DNA from: Acanthaster planci
Taxonomy: Eukaryota; Echinodermata; Asteroidea; Valvatida; Acanthasteridae
NCBI RefSeq assembly: GCF_001949145.1
Contig: NW_019091362.1
Span: forward strand, 21,794-85,793
Direction: 5' to 3'
Length of the DNA: 64,000 nt
The notes under the pieces were generated by a model. It was not told the origin of the DNA and searched no databases. It worked only from the letters and a program-made list of their open reading frames with translations. The number at the start of each line of letters is the position of its first letter. The first letter of the stretch is position 1. Below, in pieces: positions 33,786 to 48,227 of the stretch. The position numbers and the translations under genes were made by a program.

Positions 33786-36700
33786 GCGCAAGACTGGTGG
33801 TCTAAGTGGTTATTACGTATGGTGGCAATGCTGACGGTGAGCAACAACAGCCCGCCTCCAACAGTTTGTAACGCATTAGCCAATCACAATGCGCAAAATT
33901 TGTCGACCCATCCGGTTCGTAAGTGTGACGTCACTTCAGTTTAAACCACACCCACTGCATATGCACTGCACATAGAGTTACAAGCATTGATCGCCGTTTA
34001 CATGGAACCATGGAACCGGAAGTTAACGCGCAACTTTAATGATCGTCCAATAGGAGCCTGCAAATCGTGGCGCGTCCGCCTTTGTGACGAAATCGGTTAA
34101 AACCTGAAAGCAAAAGGTCACGCAGCGAGCTTCCGGAACCCCCGCGTTGTCTGCCTATGGGGATTTTACATTGGGCCGTCCAATCACACGTTCGATGATT
34201 TTGGAAGAATAATCCCTAACTGAAACCACTCCATGAAACATTCATGTTGGAATTTTACCTTTGTCTTCCTCAAGAAATATTTAGGAAAAGTCACCTGTAG
34301 ATGGGTAAAAACGAAAGTTGTTGTCAGCAAAGGTTAGATGAAATATCAGAGTCTGTCATAAAAAGAGAATATTGCTTTAGGTTTATTACCTTGTAAATTA
34401 TAAAAGTGTGTAAAATATTTTGAGTTGTTTTACTTCAGCTTTTACTGACAGACAACCATAAAATCTCAAACCCCAAATGTTCAACTGCGTACGCGCGTAC
34501 GCGACTGCCGTATTGGACTGTTCTTCGTGTATTTTAGATTTTCGGGAGTGATGGGTCAATTTTTGGCAGGATTCTCTTTTAGGTCAGGTGATTTTTCAGT
34601 TTCTATAAATTGATATACTAGCAAATATTTTCAAAAGCCCGTCTCCTGAGTAGAATGTTTAAAGAAGTAACTGAACGAAAAAGAAATTACAAATTCTAAA
34701 ATCTTTGCATGTATGTTTTCCTATCCAGGGGTACCGGAAGCTCGCCATCAAGGGTCAACTTTCAGGCTCTATACGCGTTTGGAAAGGGTCGACAGATTTC
34801 CTGCATTGTGATTGGCCAACGCCTTTCAAACTCTTGAAGTATTAAGTCGGATTGTGAAGAAATTTTTAGACTGCCAACAACTAAAATGCATTAAATATCA
34901 CTCAAAAAAAAAGGAAAACAGGTTTTAAAAGCCACAAATATTCCGTTCATCAATATCATGAACCTCAACCTTTATATGCTGCCCCCCCCCGCTTTTCAAA
35001 ATTTTTCCCCATCCCCCATTTCCGGCACAAATTTACGCCACTCTGCAAGCGAGATTACATATGAGATTACGTGCGATGTTTACATATTGAATAATACTTT
35101 TAAAGAGAAAAAATAATAAGAAAATGGTAATAATGGGGTTGTCACTTTTCAAGTATCAACATAATTTCGTGATTGCCCACGTCTTTCTTCACAAAGTGTT
35201 CCTTTCCAAACCAAAGTTGGGCATGCTCAACTGTATCGACTAATAAGTTAGGTATGCCAGTTGACAAAGTTGGGGGTGTAACACAATTTTGTTTTGCGAC
35301 TACAAGTACATGTACGTATACATGCACACGTACGTATGATGTCAAGCGGCTTGTCGATATCAGAATGAAATATTACGTTAATTACAGACGTTTACAAGGA
35401 GTGATTCAAATAGGGATGGGCATAGAACGTGAAATATTATATTCTTAAAGAACCTGAAATTAGATATCAAAATAAACGGGAATTTTATAGGGATTATTTG
35501 GAAAGTAAGAATACAAATAAAAGGAAGTGATAATCAAAGATTCTGTTAATGATAATTTGTCTTGAATAATACAATGTACTTTTGACACACCTATGCAAAT
35601 AGTGGTTGCTCCCGCAATCATGATCAACACGGCGTGTACACACTCGGGCATTTCACTGGAGAACAGGGTCTCCCGAAGTATTCGTACGGAAAAAGTCTTC
35701 AAAACCGTAAAACGGCGAAATCATGCAACTGCTAACTTGAGCACCTATTAAAACAATGTCCATCGGCTAGAAATCTGGACAAATTTCTGCACAAGGAGGA
35801 CATTTGAGGTGGGAATCATGCCGCTGCCTTTTGACTTAGACAAGCGATGGGGCTCAGATCGAAGGTAGGCGAGGTGGTTTGTTGTGACATCAGTGCGATG
35901 TGTACACGGTAGTGCACCACACACTGACACGTCAGGCGGCAGGGTGTTGTGTCATAAAGCTACCGTACATGTACATGTACATTGTACTACTACAACTTAC
36001 AAGGCCTTGAATGAGTTGAAATAGTCAACTCAGCGCTAGTTGTAGGCATTTGTAGGCCTACACTCGTTGAACCTTACCATGTACACAGAATTAGAAAGCC
36101 GTTGGTGTCCAACTAAATCAGAAATACACTTATGGGCATATAAAGCAAGGAAATGATATAGGTGTGCATGTAGCAAACGCAAACGGGCAGCAAGTGTTGT
36201 TGGGGGGGGCAAATAATTCTCGAAGTCTGAGGTTGTACCTTTTATTGCACTCACGTCTGGGCATAGGGGCAACTCTCCATTTACTTTGTACAGGGATTCA
36301 CATGTTTTCCTCTTTTTTGCTGCAACATGATAGAATAACTGAAACCTTTTCGGTACAGTGTGGGATAATTCACCATGTTCACTGCACATAAATAGTGAAA
36401 TTTTGGACATGCCTTTGATGTGAAGGTTAAAAGTTTAATCAATAAATCAGATTTTCCCCATAGACCGCAACACTATTTTTGCCCCTTTGAGTTTCGAGTG
36501 TAAAATATGGAATAGCCACCAATTGACCAATCAGAGAGAAGAATCAAGATTCACTGACCTCATCTTGAGTGCGAGAATCTACGTTTTGGTCAGGTGTAGG
36601 AGAATGTCAATGTTGTTTTCATTTTGGTCTTTGTCGCTCAAAATGTCATAATCATTTGGGATATTTCCAAATGGCATTTAGGAAATTTTGAGATATTAAA

Positions 36701-37521
36701 GTACAATCAAACAAAAGTGACCGATGTACACTGTATTGAATATGAGACTAGTAAGGTCACTTTGATTGGGAATAGACATAAAAGGGACTGTATGCACTCA
36801 GCATCTGTGTTTAGTAGGCAGAGATTTTTCCATCTATCACATGACCTCCACAGTTTGGGGGTCATGCTATTTAGTGTCAACAAGCGTAAACAAACTACTT
36901 TTTATACAAAAAAATGTATTTTGATGTTAATGAGGCTCCAATTTATCACATTTAATGCATCACATTTACATACTTGTACCTGTATCTAAAATGATTAATT
37001 TGGGCGACAAATGAATGTATGGCCCTGCTCGTGCAACCTGACCGGCTACCATCTTGTTTTTGCATGGATGGCAGAGGAAAGAATGATGGCGGCCCCCACA
37101 CATTGCGGAAATATAAATTTGTTTTCCTGCAATAATCTGGAAGTATCTGTAGGCTACATTCGTCATTTTCTTACACATTGGTAGATGTTAGAGTCTTTCT
37201 AGTATGATAATACCACTTTTGAAACTTTAGAGGGTATTTTCAAGTTATTAACGCTGTAATTGTGTGTGTTGACACTTGTTGACGCTACATGTAAATAGGA
37301 CGACAGCAAAATCATGGAGAGAGAAGGGAAGAGGCTTAACACTGTCTTATGCTGTAAGTACCTGTATTGGTATGTATTATGTACATAATTGGACAATTAA
37401 GTATTGAATACCGCTACTTCTAAGGGGGTTTCTGCATGGTATAGAAAGTGGTTCTTTTCATGGCAGTGCAAATCGCGTCCATGACTTCTCAACAGGTGGC
37501 AGAAGGGATTGTCTTACATTA
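33786..37521. other. No recognisable gene
   Basis: Only short accidental frames. A CpG-rich palindromic word (CGTACGCGCGTACG) lies at about 34490-34503. A cluster of ACATGT/ACGTACGT-like palindromes is at 35309-35339. GTAGGCCTAC occurs near 36051. No splice-bounded coding segment stood out. Confidence 0.5.
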
Positions 37522-38498
37522 NNNNNNNNNNNNNNNNNNNNNNNNNNNNNNNNNNNNNNNNNNNNNNNNNNNNNNNNNNNNNNNNNNNNNNNNNNNNNNN
37601 NNNNNNNNNNNNNNNNNNNNNNNNNNNNNNNNNNNNNNNNNNNNNNNNNNNNNNNNNNNNNNNNNNNNNNNNNNNNNNNNNNNNNNNNNNNNNNNNNNNN
37701 NNNNNNNNNNNNNNNNNNNNNNNNNNNNNNNNNNNNNNNNNNNNNNNNNNNNNNNNNNNNNNNNNNNNNNNNNNNNNNNNNNNNNNNNNNNNNNNNNNNN
37801 NNNNNNNNNNNNNNNNNNNNNNNNNNNNNNNNNNNNNNNNNNNNNNNNNNNNNNNNNNNNNNNNNNNNNNNNNNNNNNNNNNNNNNNNNNNNNNNNNNNN
37901 NNNNNNNNNNNNNNNNNNNNNNNNNNNNNNNNNNNNNNNNNNNNNNNNNNNNNNNNNNNNNNNNNNNNNNNNNNNNNNNNNNNNNNNNNNNNNNNNNNNN
38001 NNNNNNNNNNNNNNNNNNNNNNNNNNNNNNNNNNNNNNNNNNNNNNNNNNNNNNNNNNNNNNNNNNNNNNNNNNNNNNNNNNNNNNNNNNNNNNNNNNNN
38101 NNNNNNNNNNNNNNNNNNNNNNNNNNNNNNNNNNNNNNNNNNNNNNNNNNNNNNNNNNNNNNNNNNNNNNNNNNNNNNNNNNNNNNNNNNNNNNNNNNNN
38201 NNNNNNNNNNNNNNNNNNNNNNNNNNNNNNNNNNNNNNNNNNNNNNNNNNNNNNNNNNNNNNNNNNNNNNNNNNNNNNNNNNNNNNNNNNNNNNNNNNNN
38301 NNNNNNNNNNNNNNNNNNNNNNNNNNNNNNNNNNNNNNNNNNNNNNNNNNNNNNNNNNNNNNNNNNNNNNNNNNNNNNNNNNNNNNNNNNNNNNNNNNNN
38401 NNNNNNNNNNNNNNNNNNNNNNNNNNNNNNNNNNNNNNNNNNNNNNNNNNNNNNNNNNNNNNNNNNNNNNNNNNNNNNNNNNNNNNNNNNNNNNNNNN
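37522..38498. other. Assembly gap (977 Ns)
   Basis: All bases are undetermined. Right flank: the AGACAATCTGTCACA minisatellite. Left flank: ATTGTCTTACAT, the reverse complement of the repeat's start. Open frames spanning the gap are meaningless. Confidence 0.98.
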
Positions 38499-38690
38499 CA
38501 TGTAAGACAATCTGTCACATTTGTCATACACATTTACATACGTGTACATGTGAGACAATCTGTCACATTTGTCATACACATTTACATGTAAGACAATCTG
38601 TCACATTTGTCATACACATGTACATGTAAGACAATCTGTCACATTTGTCATACACATTTACATGTACATGTAAGACAATCTGTCACATTT
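38499..38690 (+). repeat. Minisatellite, 38-48 bp unit
   Basis: Five copies of AGACAATCTGTCACATTTGT followed by CATACACA, starting at 38505, 38553, 38591, 38629 and 38673. They are separated by variable numbers of ACATGT/TTTACATGTA words. The unit length varies with the ACATGT spacer. The array presumably continues into the gap. Confidence 0.95.
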
Positions 38691-39654
38691 GTTATCACTT
38701 CTGTCAAACTGTTTTCTTCTGACATTTTTCACTGCAGTAGAAAATTAGACTTGGCAACACAGCATTTAACATCTGTGGTATACACCAAGAAATCCCTCTG
38801 AGTGTTTGTTTACATTGTGTGATGGGATGTACATTGTACATGTGAATTTCTCTGTGTACTTGTCCTTTTCACCTCAGTATTCTCCGTGGTGAAGTTCATC
38901 ATTTCATTTGCACCTGCCTTACCATGCTACTGTACATTAACCCCCACCCATGCCAGTGCGGTTCCCTTGGTAGCTATAACAGCCCAATTACTTACCCCTG
39001 TCACCCATATGATTGGGTGCTATTCAAGTGGTATTGCACCCTAATCACATGGTCACCCAAGCAAGAAATAATCCTCCCCCCTTGTATTGTTACTCAAGGT
39101 ATTGAGGTAGGCAATCGTACCACATGCAGTCTGGCCTGTCTTTCTTTGGTAGGGGATATGCTACTGGTACATATGTGTACATACTTGTACAGTGTATGTA
39201 CCAAGCAGTCTGACTGTGAGGGAGTAGCGCAGGCTCTTGAATCGAGGTCAAGTCAGTTTGCTTCCTCTGTGTTAGTGTCAAAAATGGAAAGCCCAATATA
39301 AATAGAAACCATGGAGATCAGAAAGCTGCAGTTTCTTTGTACTATGATTTAAGAAAAATGAAGACAACCTTTAAAGTCTTTGAACCTGTGGGTTCTTTGT
39401 GATTGCAGTTAAATCTGATTTTCAAAGTTGGAAATACATGTAACTTTGTAAGTACGCTCACTTCTGTGTCTTGCATGGTTACATTGTACCTGAAAATCAA
39501 ACAAATACTATACCCATAGGATCAAGAAGTGGATTGGAACATCAGACTAGATGTTCCCTTCAATTTGAAATTTATCTGTACCGGTACCATGAATCAAACT
39601 CAAGTAGTGTGAACTGTAAATACTCCTGCCACACATGAGCAAATTAAAAATGCA
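38691..39654. other. No recognisable gene
   Basis: AT-rich sequence. The 125-codon frame at 38924-39301 has no recognisable domain. Confidence 0.5.
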
Positions 39655-39830
39655 GCAAGGTCGTGGGTTTCAGTCTCACCCAAGTAAACTTAAGATTTTT
39701 TGTGAACTCTTTGACAAACACTGAAAATGCAGGGTTAACTTATACAAGTCAGTGTAAGGGCAAAATCTGTAATAAGAAATTAACCTCTCCTGATGCCAAG
39801 TACCAGTATGTCTTGAAATGACTCGCAGCA
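39655..39830 (+). mobile_element. 5'-truncated tRNA-derived SINE
   Basis: A degenerate B-box-like GGGTTTCAGTCTCACCCAAG (39665 onwards) is followed by the same tail as the copy at 40105: AAGTAA.CTT.AGATTTTTT, then CAGTGTAAGGGCAAAA. It continues with CTCTCCTGATGCCAAGTA, shared with 63250-63340. The A-box half is not recognisable. Confidence 0.7.
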
Positions 39831-40104
39831 GTGCTGTACAGAGAAAAATAAAATGAGGTACTGGCTCCTACAAAAAAAGAAAGTGAAGCGCCAGGTCAAT
39901 TTTGTATTCTGTACGCACAGTGAAGGTAGACAACCAATGAGCACAAATCATGGTCGCCATTGACAATTAGAATTCAAATTTGGTTGCATACTGCTATGAT
40001 CATTTTTACTCGCAAATGCGACTGTTTTGGTCACACCGTACAGCACTGATTTGCAGTGCCTGCTGCTACATCGACTCAACCAGCCTGCCACCCAACCCCA
40101 GCAA

Positions 40105-40282
40105 GCTCAATGGTCAAGTGGTTAAGACATCTGCACTAGTAAGCAGGTCATGGGTTCAAGTCCAACCCAAGTAAGCTTGAGATTTTTTCACAAACTCTCG
40201 GACAAGCACTAAGAATACAATGTTAAGTGATACAATGTATGTATGTCAGTGTAAGGGGAAACCAGTAATTAAAAATTGATTG
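40105..40282 (+). mobile_element. tRNA-derived SINE
   Basis: Head: A box TGGTCAAGTGGTTAAGACAT (40111 onwards) and B box GGTTCAAGTCC (40153-40163) at the right spacing for an internal Pol III promoter, with tRNA-like sequence between. Then comes a non-tRNA tail (AAGTAAGCTTGAGATTTTTT, later CAGTGTAAGGGG). The tRNA fold is not closed by an acceptor stem, so this is a SINE and not a tRNA gene. Confidence 0.82.
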
Positions 40283-43200
40283 CTTTTATTGCCATACAAA
40301 CATTTAAAACATACCTGGTACATGTTTTGATTGGTGTGGCTGCTGCATCAACATTCGTTTGTTTTTTTGTATTAAGAATACTACATCTACATGCAGGTGA
40401 AAATATTGTCTTTCTTGAAATACATGTACATCTGTGAACACTGTTCTGAGCTGAATTTTTGTTGATGGCTTCCAAATAGTTCCCCTCACTTTTGCAAGGA
40501 ATAACTTTAACCTCAATTAAACCTCCTTTTCAGAGAGAAATCTTGTGTGGATGTGGGCAAGTCCACACAATATTTTCATTTCCTTCTTTGTATGGACATC
40601 TTTTGTTCACAGGTCCGCACAATGAGAGGCATGCCTCTACATGCGTGCACACACATCTGTTCATGATCAGTGCCAGAAATTGTTGATTTCCAGTCACAGC
40701 TGTGGGCAAAGTATAGGTGTAGGCCCAAATTGTCCAAACTCAAAGATACACATGCACACCTACCGCTATGTACCTCATATTTTTACTGTGACTATTCACA
40801 AGATCGGTCTGTTTTGTTGCCCAAAGCACCTGAAGGAGGGCCTCCTCCCTGACCTTTGCCCAAGGCAAAATTGCATCCTTGTTCAGATCTCCACAAGGTG
40901 CCCTCTTACATGTCTTATGCTGTGTGTGTTGCATAAAATATGCTCAAGACACAATGTACATGTGCATGTATGCACAAGAGTTTTAGTGTACAAGAGAAAT
41001 AAAAATAAAGAAAGCTTACTGTGACACTGAACCAATAATACAAATTAAGGTTGAAATTTTGAAACACTAAATTTTTACTTTAAATTTGACATTGTGATGT
41101 CAGTGTTTTACATTTACACAATTATGCGGTATGTGCGAGTACAGTGTATCTTAAATTATTCAGTTTTGAACGAATTTTGTGGTACTTGTACATGTACATA
41201 ATCCTGTATTTTTGTAACAAAGTAGGAAAACATCAAGTTTCTTTGATTTGATTGAGTTTTCTTTGCTGATAGAGAATTTCATCATTAGGCTCTTCTTGCA
41301 GCCTGCAAGTGAAACAATCCTAGAAAACCCCTTCTCTAATTAATTGCAGACAAGGTGTTCCAACTTCTATTTCTTCAAGTACCGATATATATAAAAATGG
41401 GCACGAATGACCTTGTTGATTCACTTCGTAGGTTGTCTTGGTGTTTTTTCACTAAGGCTGAGGTAGTACATGTATCCTAACTCAAGTAATCCTGCATTCT
41501 GTTTTATCATTTCGTTTTGTTTGTTTTTTGGGTTTTTTTATTTACACTTGACACAGCTGTCTTTCATCACCCATGACCCAGAATCGTTGATTTAACCCAG
41601 TTTATAGGTTTAGCAAACTGCCATTCAGTTTTCAGTACAGGATTGCTTATTAACATGCCTGACTTCGAAAGAGTGTAGATTGAATCCAAGCCTTTGAAGG
41701 TTTCATACATGTACGTGTAGTTAAGTGCCTTTTTGTTGGGTTGTCAGTCTTCAAGTACTCCGTAAATTTCATTTCCCCCCTAAACCAGGCCAGTATGTTA
41801 CCTTACTGGGGGAAGGGGTCTTATTTTAGTTGGACGGACCCATCATTTATTGGATTGAGATGTCAGCCTTAGACACTAAGTCAGCTGCCAAGCAAATGGT
41901 TGGTAAATTTCCTAGCATTCAAATTTGAGTTGCTTCTTTTTAAAAATTACCCCGGTACATGTACTGGTACATGTTCTTCCCTTGTCATTTTCCCTGAGGA
42001 TCTTGCAGGCTTCACCAAAATCAATAATTGGGATACAGTATAGGCCACGTGGCCATCACTATACGTGTAGAATGGTGGAAGTGCTATCCTGCCTTTGAGT
42101 TTGAAAAATAAGAAAGGATGTGGGAGACAGCTCGTGATCATCAGGACTTGACTATCAGCTGATCTTACAAGTTACAGTGAGCTCTGCACAGACTTCACAC
42201 GTGGTGATATACATGTACAACACTCTGGATGGACCTTAGGAGTCGATCATCTCTCATCAGTTACATGTACATGTAACAAGTCAATTATGACCTTCTTATT
42301 CATAAAGCTGGATGGCCAAACACATACAGAAGGGTGCACTAATCTCTGATTCAAACAATCACCAGGCTTAAACTTTGAACCTCTGTTAATCAGAATCAAT
42401 TTAATCTTCCCACTGTGGTGCAGGGTTCCTCAGAAATTGACATGGTTTATGGGGTCATTGAACACTGCTGACTGAAACATACACATGTAGGCTGCTTCCA
42501 AGATGTCTAAAAGAGGTGATTATAGGAATCTTCCCCAGAAAAAGTTAAATGGATGGGTTAGAGTCAACAGTAGTTCATGTAAAACTAATAGAATAAAACT
42601 AATAGAGAATTGGCTTGAAATAAAAATCTTCAAAGTTGACCCCTTTAATGGTTTATCAGTTTGGTGATCATGCAGGGGTGTGAGAATTTAGCATTTTAGC
42701 TGATTTCAGCCTTTTATGTGTGAATGTTAACCCTGAATTTTAGATTTTTTGTACACCTGGTTTGTACAGAAGTATGGGAACTTTTTACATTTCAGCTTTT
42801 TGCTAGCTGTTTTCAGCTTTAATTTGAAGTGGCCACTCACACCCCACCTTATGGGTGCTTTGCCGCTCCCCCCCCCAAAAAAAATTTGATGACGCCCATT
42901 TAGCCTAATGCCCACTGGTAGTTTTACATGTACATGTATAAAATGTGGTTTGCCAAAAGTCCTTCAATCTTTACATCAGTAGATCGTTAATTATGAAATT
43001 GTATTCTAAATGTGGAACCAAAAACACAATCAGAAAGAAAAGTTTTTGATTTAATGCATGTGTATTATGTATGTTACGAATTTGGCAGCATTGGCAACTG
43101 TAACATTGCACATTGGTATTTGCTGTTTTGGTTTTCATTGCAAAGTACACATACATGTATGTATTTGAAATGCATTTTCGCATTATGCCAAATCCATAAG

Positions 43201-46200
43201 ACTGCCTTGATCATGTACATGTATGTTACCTACACATGTACAGTATACGGTACATCAGTCAAATAGCTCGTGCTTTGGATATTAAATTGTCATAATGCTG
43301 TAAATCTAATCCCCTATTCAGTTCCGCCTCCAAATTAAATTTAGCCCCAAGAAACACAGGGCATCAGACCCATAATCTTCAGGCTGCTAACAAAAATGAT
43401 GGGGCTCCTATCCTCCAAGACTGAGGGAGGGGAGTTATCCATGATCAGAATGCTTAGTTTCTCCTCAGCAGATTCAAGTTGCCACTGCAAACATGTAAGA
43501 AGCCAAGACTGCTTGTGGATGCCTTCTATTAGGCCATTACACCACGGCTGTAGACTGGGCAAGGGAAAGATGACTCACAGGATATCTAAAGTGTCTTACT
43601 ATTCGGTTTGGAACATTGGACGGGTCTTTGGCATGCTTACTGACTCAGCCAGCTTTCTTGTTCATCATGACGGCTGTCAATCTTTATATTTTCTTGCCAA
43701 CTCTGGTGGCTTACGTATTAACTGAATACATGTAGCTCATAGGCGGTGATAAGTGCATGCAGTGGATGTTAGGATTAAGAAATATGGTGTTGTGTTCACA
43801 CCATGTGTACATAATTATAAAGCATATTGTACATACGTAGGAGTGACCAAATATTTTGTGCGAGCGTATTGAGTGAAAATATTTTGTATTTGATGTGTGT
43901 AATACATTCAACATACCGTATAACATTATAGGGTTAAAAATGCATACATCTAGTGTATTCCACAATGTGTACCAATTAATTTTGTATGTAATCAATGAGT
44001 GCACAGCGCTAGCGGTGAAATGAATTGGTCTAATTACAAGTAAATGTATGTGAAGACTGTAGGTGTAGTGTATGTTCTTTGTGAGACAATCATTGTACAG
44101 GTAAAACTGTAACACATAAACTGGGTTAGTAATGAGGATTATAATCAAGCTCTGTGTGCATCCAGTGTGAAGTTTAATTTGCCTGATGAGATGGAACAGT
44201 TCAGTTTTCCTCATTGAAAATTCCATTTTGATCAGACAGTTGAGTACACAAATATCACATGGAAGTAAGCAAGCTATTTACTGTACATACATGGGCATGT
44301 ACTACATGTGTGTCAAATGTACATGTGATGTATGTGTATACCCTGTACATGTATTCTTTGTATAATTTCCTATTGCAACTGTCACAGGATTTTATGGATT
44401 TGAGACTGTTATTGTAACCAGCTTCTGTCACTCCACATGGGTTAGTGTCTAACTAAATTTTGAAAAAATGGTGAGGCTGACATGTGGCTTGTATGTGAGG
44501 TATAAAATCAAGTCACAACTGAAAAACAACGGGCACCGGTAGCAGTGGAACCACCTGCCCATGTACGTTTACAGTATGTGTTGGATGTACATGTACACCT
44601 GTACATTACTCTGAGTCAGCATGGTGTACAAGGCCAACTTGAACCTTCTTGAATAGGGTACATTTCTCTTTGGTTGTAAACATGAACAGGTACTGTACAA
44701 TGTCCATACAGTACATGTACATGTACATGTAGATCACAGGTCCAACTGCCTCAGGAGTGGGTAAGTTATTGCCTCCTGATTTTGTTCATGTTATGTATCA
44801 CTTAATGTTGACACTGCATTTTTTCCAGTTTGCAGCAATGAGCAAATTTGGACAGCCACTTGCAGGCCAAATTAATTAGATGAGAATTATGGCTGACATG
44901 TAGTTCAGCTTAATACCCGGGTAGTGTTAACAAAACTGGCACTTTAGAGTGTTCTATTAGTTGAGATAAAATCCATCACAATAGTATGAGGTTTTTTAAA
45001 TGGTTCAGGGCCCATTGAAGGTGAGTTCATGTCAACTGTATCTCTAGACAACTCGGAGTACAGATTTTAAAATTGGGATCCATTGTGAACATTCATTGAT
45101 GGTTTTCTTTCATCAATGTAATGTAAAGAGGAAATGTGTCAGAAGTAAAATTTAGCAACCAAAAGTTTAAACTTGGTGGCTATAATGTACTTTAAAACAT
45201 GGCAGCAGATAAGCATAACTTAGTGGGCTGTCGGCAGGCTAATACAGCCAAGAGCTCGTATACTGCAGGATGGGGAGAGTCACTGTTTTAGGTACTACAG
45301 GGGCACCTCAAGTATTGGTGGTCTAGGTTGAAGCCCCTTCCAAAAGGAACGTAATCAAATTGATCAGAAACCAACAAAATTTAAAGCTTTTTTCCCTGAG
45401 AATGTAAAAAAATGAAACACTGGGTACTTTGTGTACGTGTATGCCAATGCATACACATTTACCGTCTCACAAATTTGTTTCCCAAATGTTCTGCTTTACG
45501 TGTCACTGGTTCCAGAGGTTAGTTTTAGTAATTAGTTTTAGCTTTGCATTATTCACTTACCAGTGGTGCTGTACATAACAGGTGCAGGTGTACAGAAGTA
45601 TAGTTGAGTATCAAACCGTGCTGCTGTATCCCATACTTATTATGTTTTTTGCTTGTTTGTCCGTCTGCCCATCTTGTAACTCTGAAAGACTACATGCAGG
45701 AGTGCCAAGAAAGGGACATTTGGGAGTTGCCTCCTCTTTCATTGATATGATAACGTATCCATTCCCAGCTGTAAATTATAGTTGACACACTCTCTCAGCA
45801 TCACGTATGCAAAATAACAGGTGCTACCTGCTTAAAGCCAGCAATAAGTACGTCAAGTTATTCGCACTTTCAGAAAAAGCTGCAATATGTATGTACCATA
45901 CTCCAGGTTATAGTACAGTGGGTACTCAAAATCCCCAAATTTGACCAGATCAAAATTTCTGTGGACTGATAAATGTTCTACTGGTACTTTTTTCGTAATA
46001 ATTCAAACTTTTTCAGAACTTGCATATTACATTGTACCGGTACATCCAAATTCTGAGTCAATAAAAGGTGGAAGATGTTTATTGAGCTGACTCATATGGC
46101 GACACTTTGTCGGTAAAGACAACTGGAACATGTGAAATGTGACTGCGCAGAGAGATGTAAATGGAAAGAGTTATATAGATGTATGTCTCCAGAGATTGAA

Positions 46201-48227
46201 TGTGACACAGGCCATTTGGATGGTGCAGTGTTGCTCACTCTCTATGAATAAATGGATGCCATTGTACAATCAGCCAAGCATCTTGAGAAATGACAGTAAC
46301 TGTCATGGTCCCAAGCAGGTACATGTATGGTAAATGCACACCTGGCTGTGTGTCTGCAGGACAATGTAGACACGTACGTGTATGCGTAGATTGGTATGCC
46401 ATCCAGTCTGTCATGTCAGGCTGAGTACTTTTTGTAGATGCATTGTACATTCGATACCGCTACTTTTGAAAGCCATAATATAACATACCAGTACCTATAT
46501 GTATGTAAATCTTTAATGTCTTATATTCCTTGGTTTTTGATTGTACATGTATGGGTATACTGTACATGTATGTACATGTACTTTCTCCCATTAAACAATT
46601 GTTGCCCTTCCTCTTGTGTAGATAACCTCCGTGCACAGTGTTTTCTTCCCCTATTCCTCAAGAATGAAGAGGAGCCCATGACCTTAATTGCAGGCATATA
46701 AAACCTAATGTTCCACATGTGTGTAAACATATCATAGTTCCAAATGAGTTTGCTCTTCAAGAGTCTCTGTTCTTGATTCATATTGAAGTACAGTCTCAAC
46801 TTGATGTGCGTTTGATGTCAGTGCTCTGGTAAACATTTAATAGTAGTCTGGGCACCAGTGTTAAGTTCAACTGTTCCCATGGTAATGCACCTTTGATGTT
46901 TTCATCATTTCTTCACGTCTGCTACTACCATTAGTCCATCCTCAATGGGCCCCTCACTGAGCAAAGCAATCAGTCAGCATTGGCCAAGCATCCATTCGGG
47001 AGCTTTTTTAATGCATTTTTGAGTGCCAGCGATAGCTTTCATCCAAGTCTTCACGTTGTTCGGTCATGATGGCTTCTCCTTTTGTCTAGTTTTGATGCGT
47101 CTGCCTCGGGGACCTAGATTAATTTCACGGTTGCTTGGAAGGAAGTCTTCCAATTTTTCTTTGCTGGGGATATTTTGGAAAGGAAGGGTTTCGTGACTTT
47201 GGTTCATTGATAGTTTGAATGGCTAGATCAGAGATGTTTCCTTTGGGAGGGCTGTAGATCTCCTCGGGAGGTTTAGGAAAATTAGATTCTTAACATTTCT
47301 TTTTAGTGTTGTGATAAACAGTAACAGAGGAAGCACTCTACTTAACTGCTACAGAAATCATTAAAGAATTTGTTTACATTGGCAGATTATACCTTTGCAA
47401 AAATCTGGTATTATCTGTTTTTGTTAAATATACATGTACATGTAAGGCATTTGGAATTGAATTTTTCAAATGGGTTTGGGCTTTGATCTGAAATTAACGC
47501 CCACCAGAATGGCAGAATTTACAAAGTTTCCAGGGCACAGGTTTGCTTAGAGACAGAAATGAATTAATGTGTGCTGGTGCACGTCTGTGATACTGTCACC
47601 TTAAGCTACATGTACCTACCCTAGTACTGCATGTGAGGTAAAGTGCTCATACCAGTAGATAATAGTTTCTATAAATTGGTTTGACCTTTCAAGCAACAGG
47701 TTGTGTTCTTTTTATCTTATTCCCACCAGAAATGGCAAGGGGCCAATAATGCGTGCATACTATAGCCTGGAGTATATCTGGTATGGCCAATTTGAGGTTG
47801 ACGGATCGTGCTGACAAATTGACAGTTGGCAGTTGTACTTCATATTACCAGCCCACATGTACACTGTAGGGGATCATGTACCAGTATGATTTTGTATCAT
47901 ACGCGGAATGGAATTGTGCAAAATGTGAAGTGGGATGAGTGGATTTGTAAAAGGATTAACATTATTGTGTGTTAATTGTTGAAGGTACATTGTGCTCACT
48001 TCAGCGACATACATGTACATGTATTTGTACATGTATGTATTTCACAGTTGGTGAACCTTCTGGGAAAATGTAGCATTACTTTTTTAATGTGTTTTTTTTA
48101 GGGGGCAAGGGAGATCTCATCAAGAGGAAAAACACAAATTACATGTACCACCTTTTTAATGATTCGTGTTTTGTATTCTAGTTTCACTTTAGGACAGGTT
48201 TCTACATGTGTAATGATAGAGTACACA
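40283..48227. other. No recognisable gene; many ACATGT tracts
   Basis: About 8 kb of AT-rich sequence with palindromic ACATGT runs (for example 44711-44731) and no convincing exon. Frames up to 171 codons (43711-44226, minus) are low-complexity and unrecognised. It could be intron of the gene suggested by the exon at 55996, but nothing proves it. Confidence 0.5.
44711..44731. repeat. (ACATGT)n palindromic tract (representative)
   Basis: One of many self-complementary GTACATGTACATGTACATGT tracts in the window. Others are at 3385-3404, 3654-3671, 28389-28411 and 57183-57201. They are commonest between 38 and 60 kb and often abut CCGGTA or CAGTA words. Confidence 0.95.

Noticed and set aside
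37448-38629. Frames of 340-390 codons across 37.5-38.6 kb
   Set aside because: They are almost entirely Ns plus the minisatellite.
38499-38690. CRISPR-like array of regular repeats
   Set aside because: The spacers are ACATGT variants, not unique sequence, and this is eukaryotic DNA; it is a minisatellite.
43711-44226. A 171-codon minus-strand frame
   Set aside because: Low-complexity Ile/His/Tyr/Cys-rich translation of AT-rich DNA with no motif or splice context.
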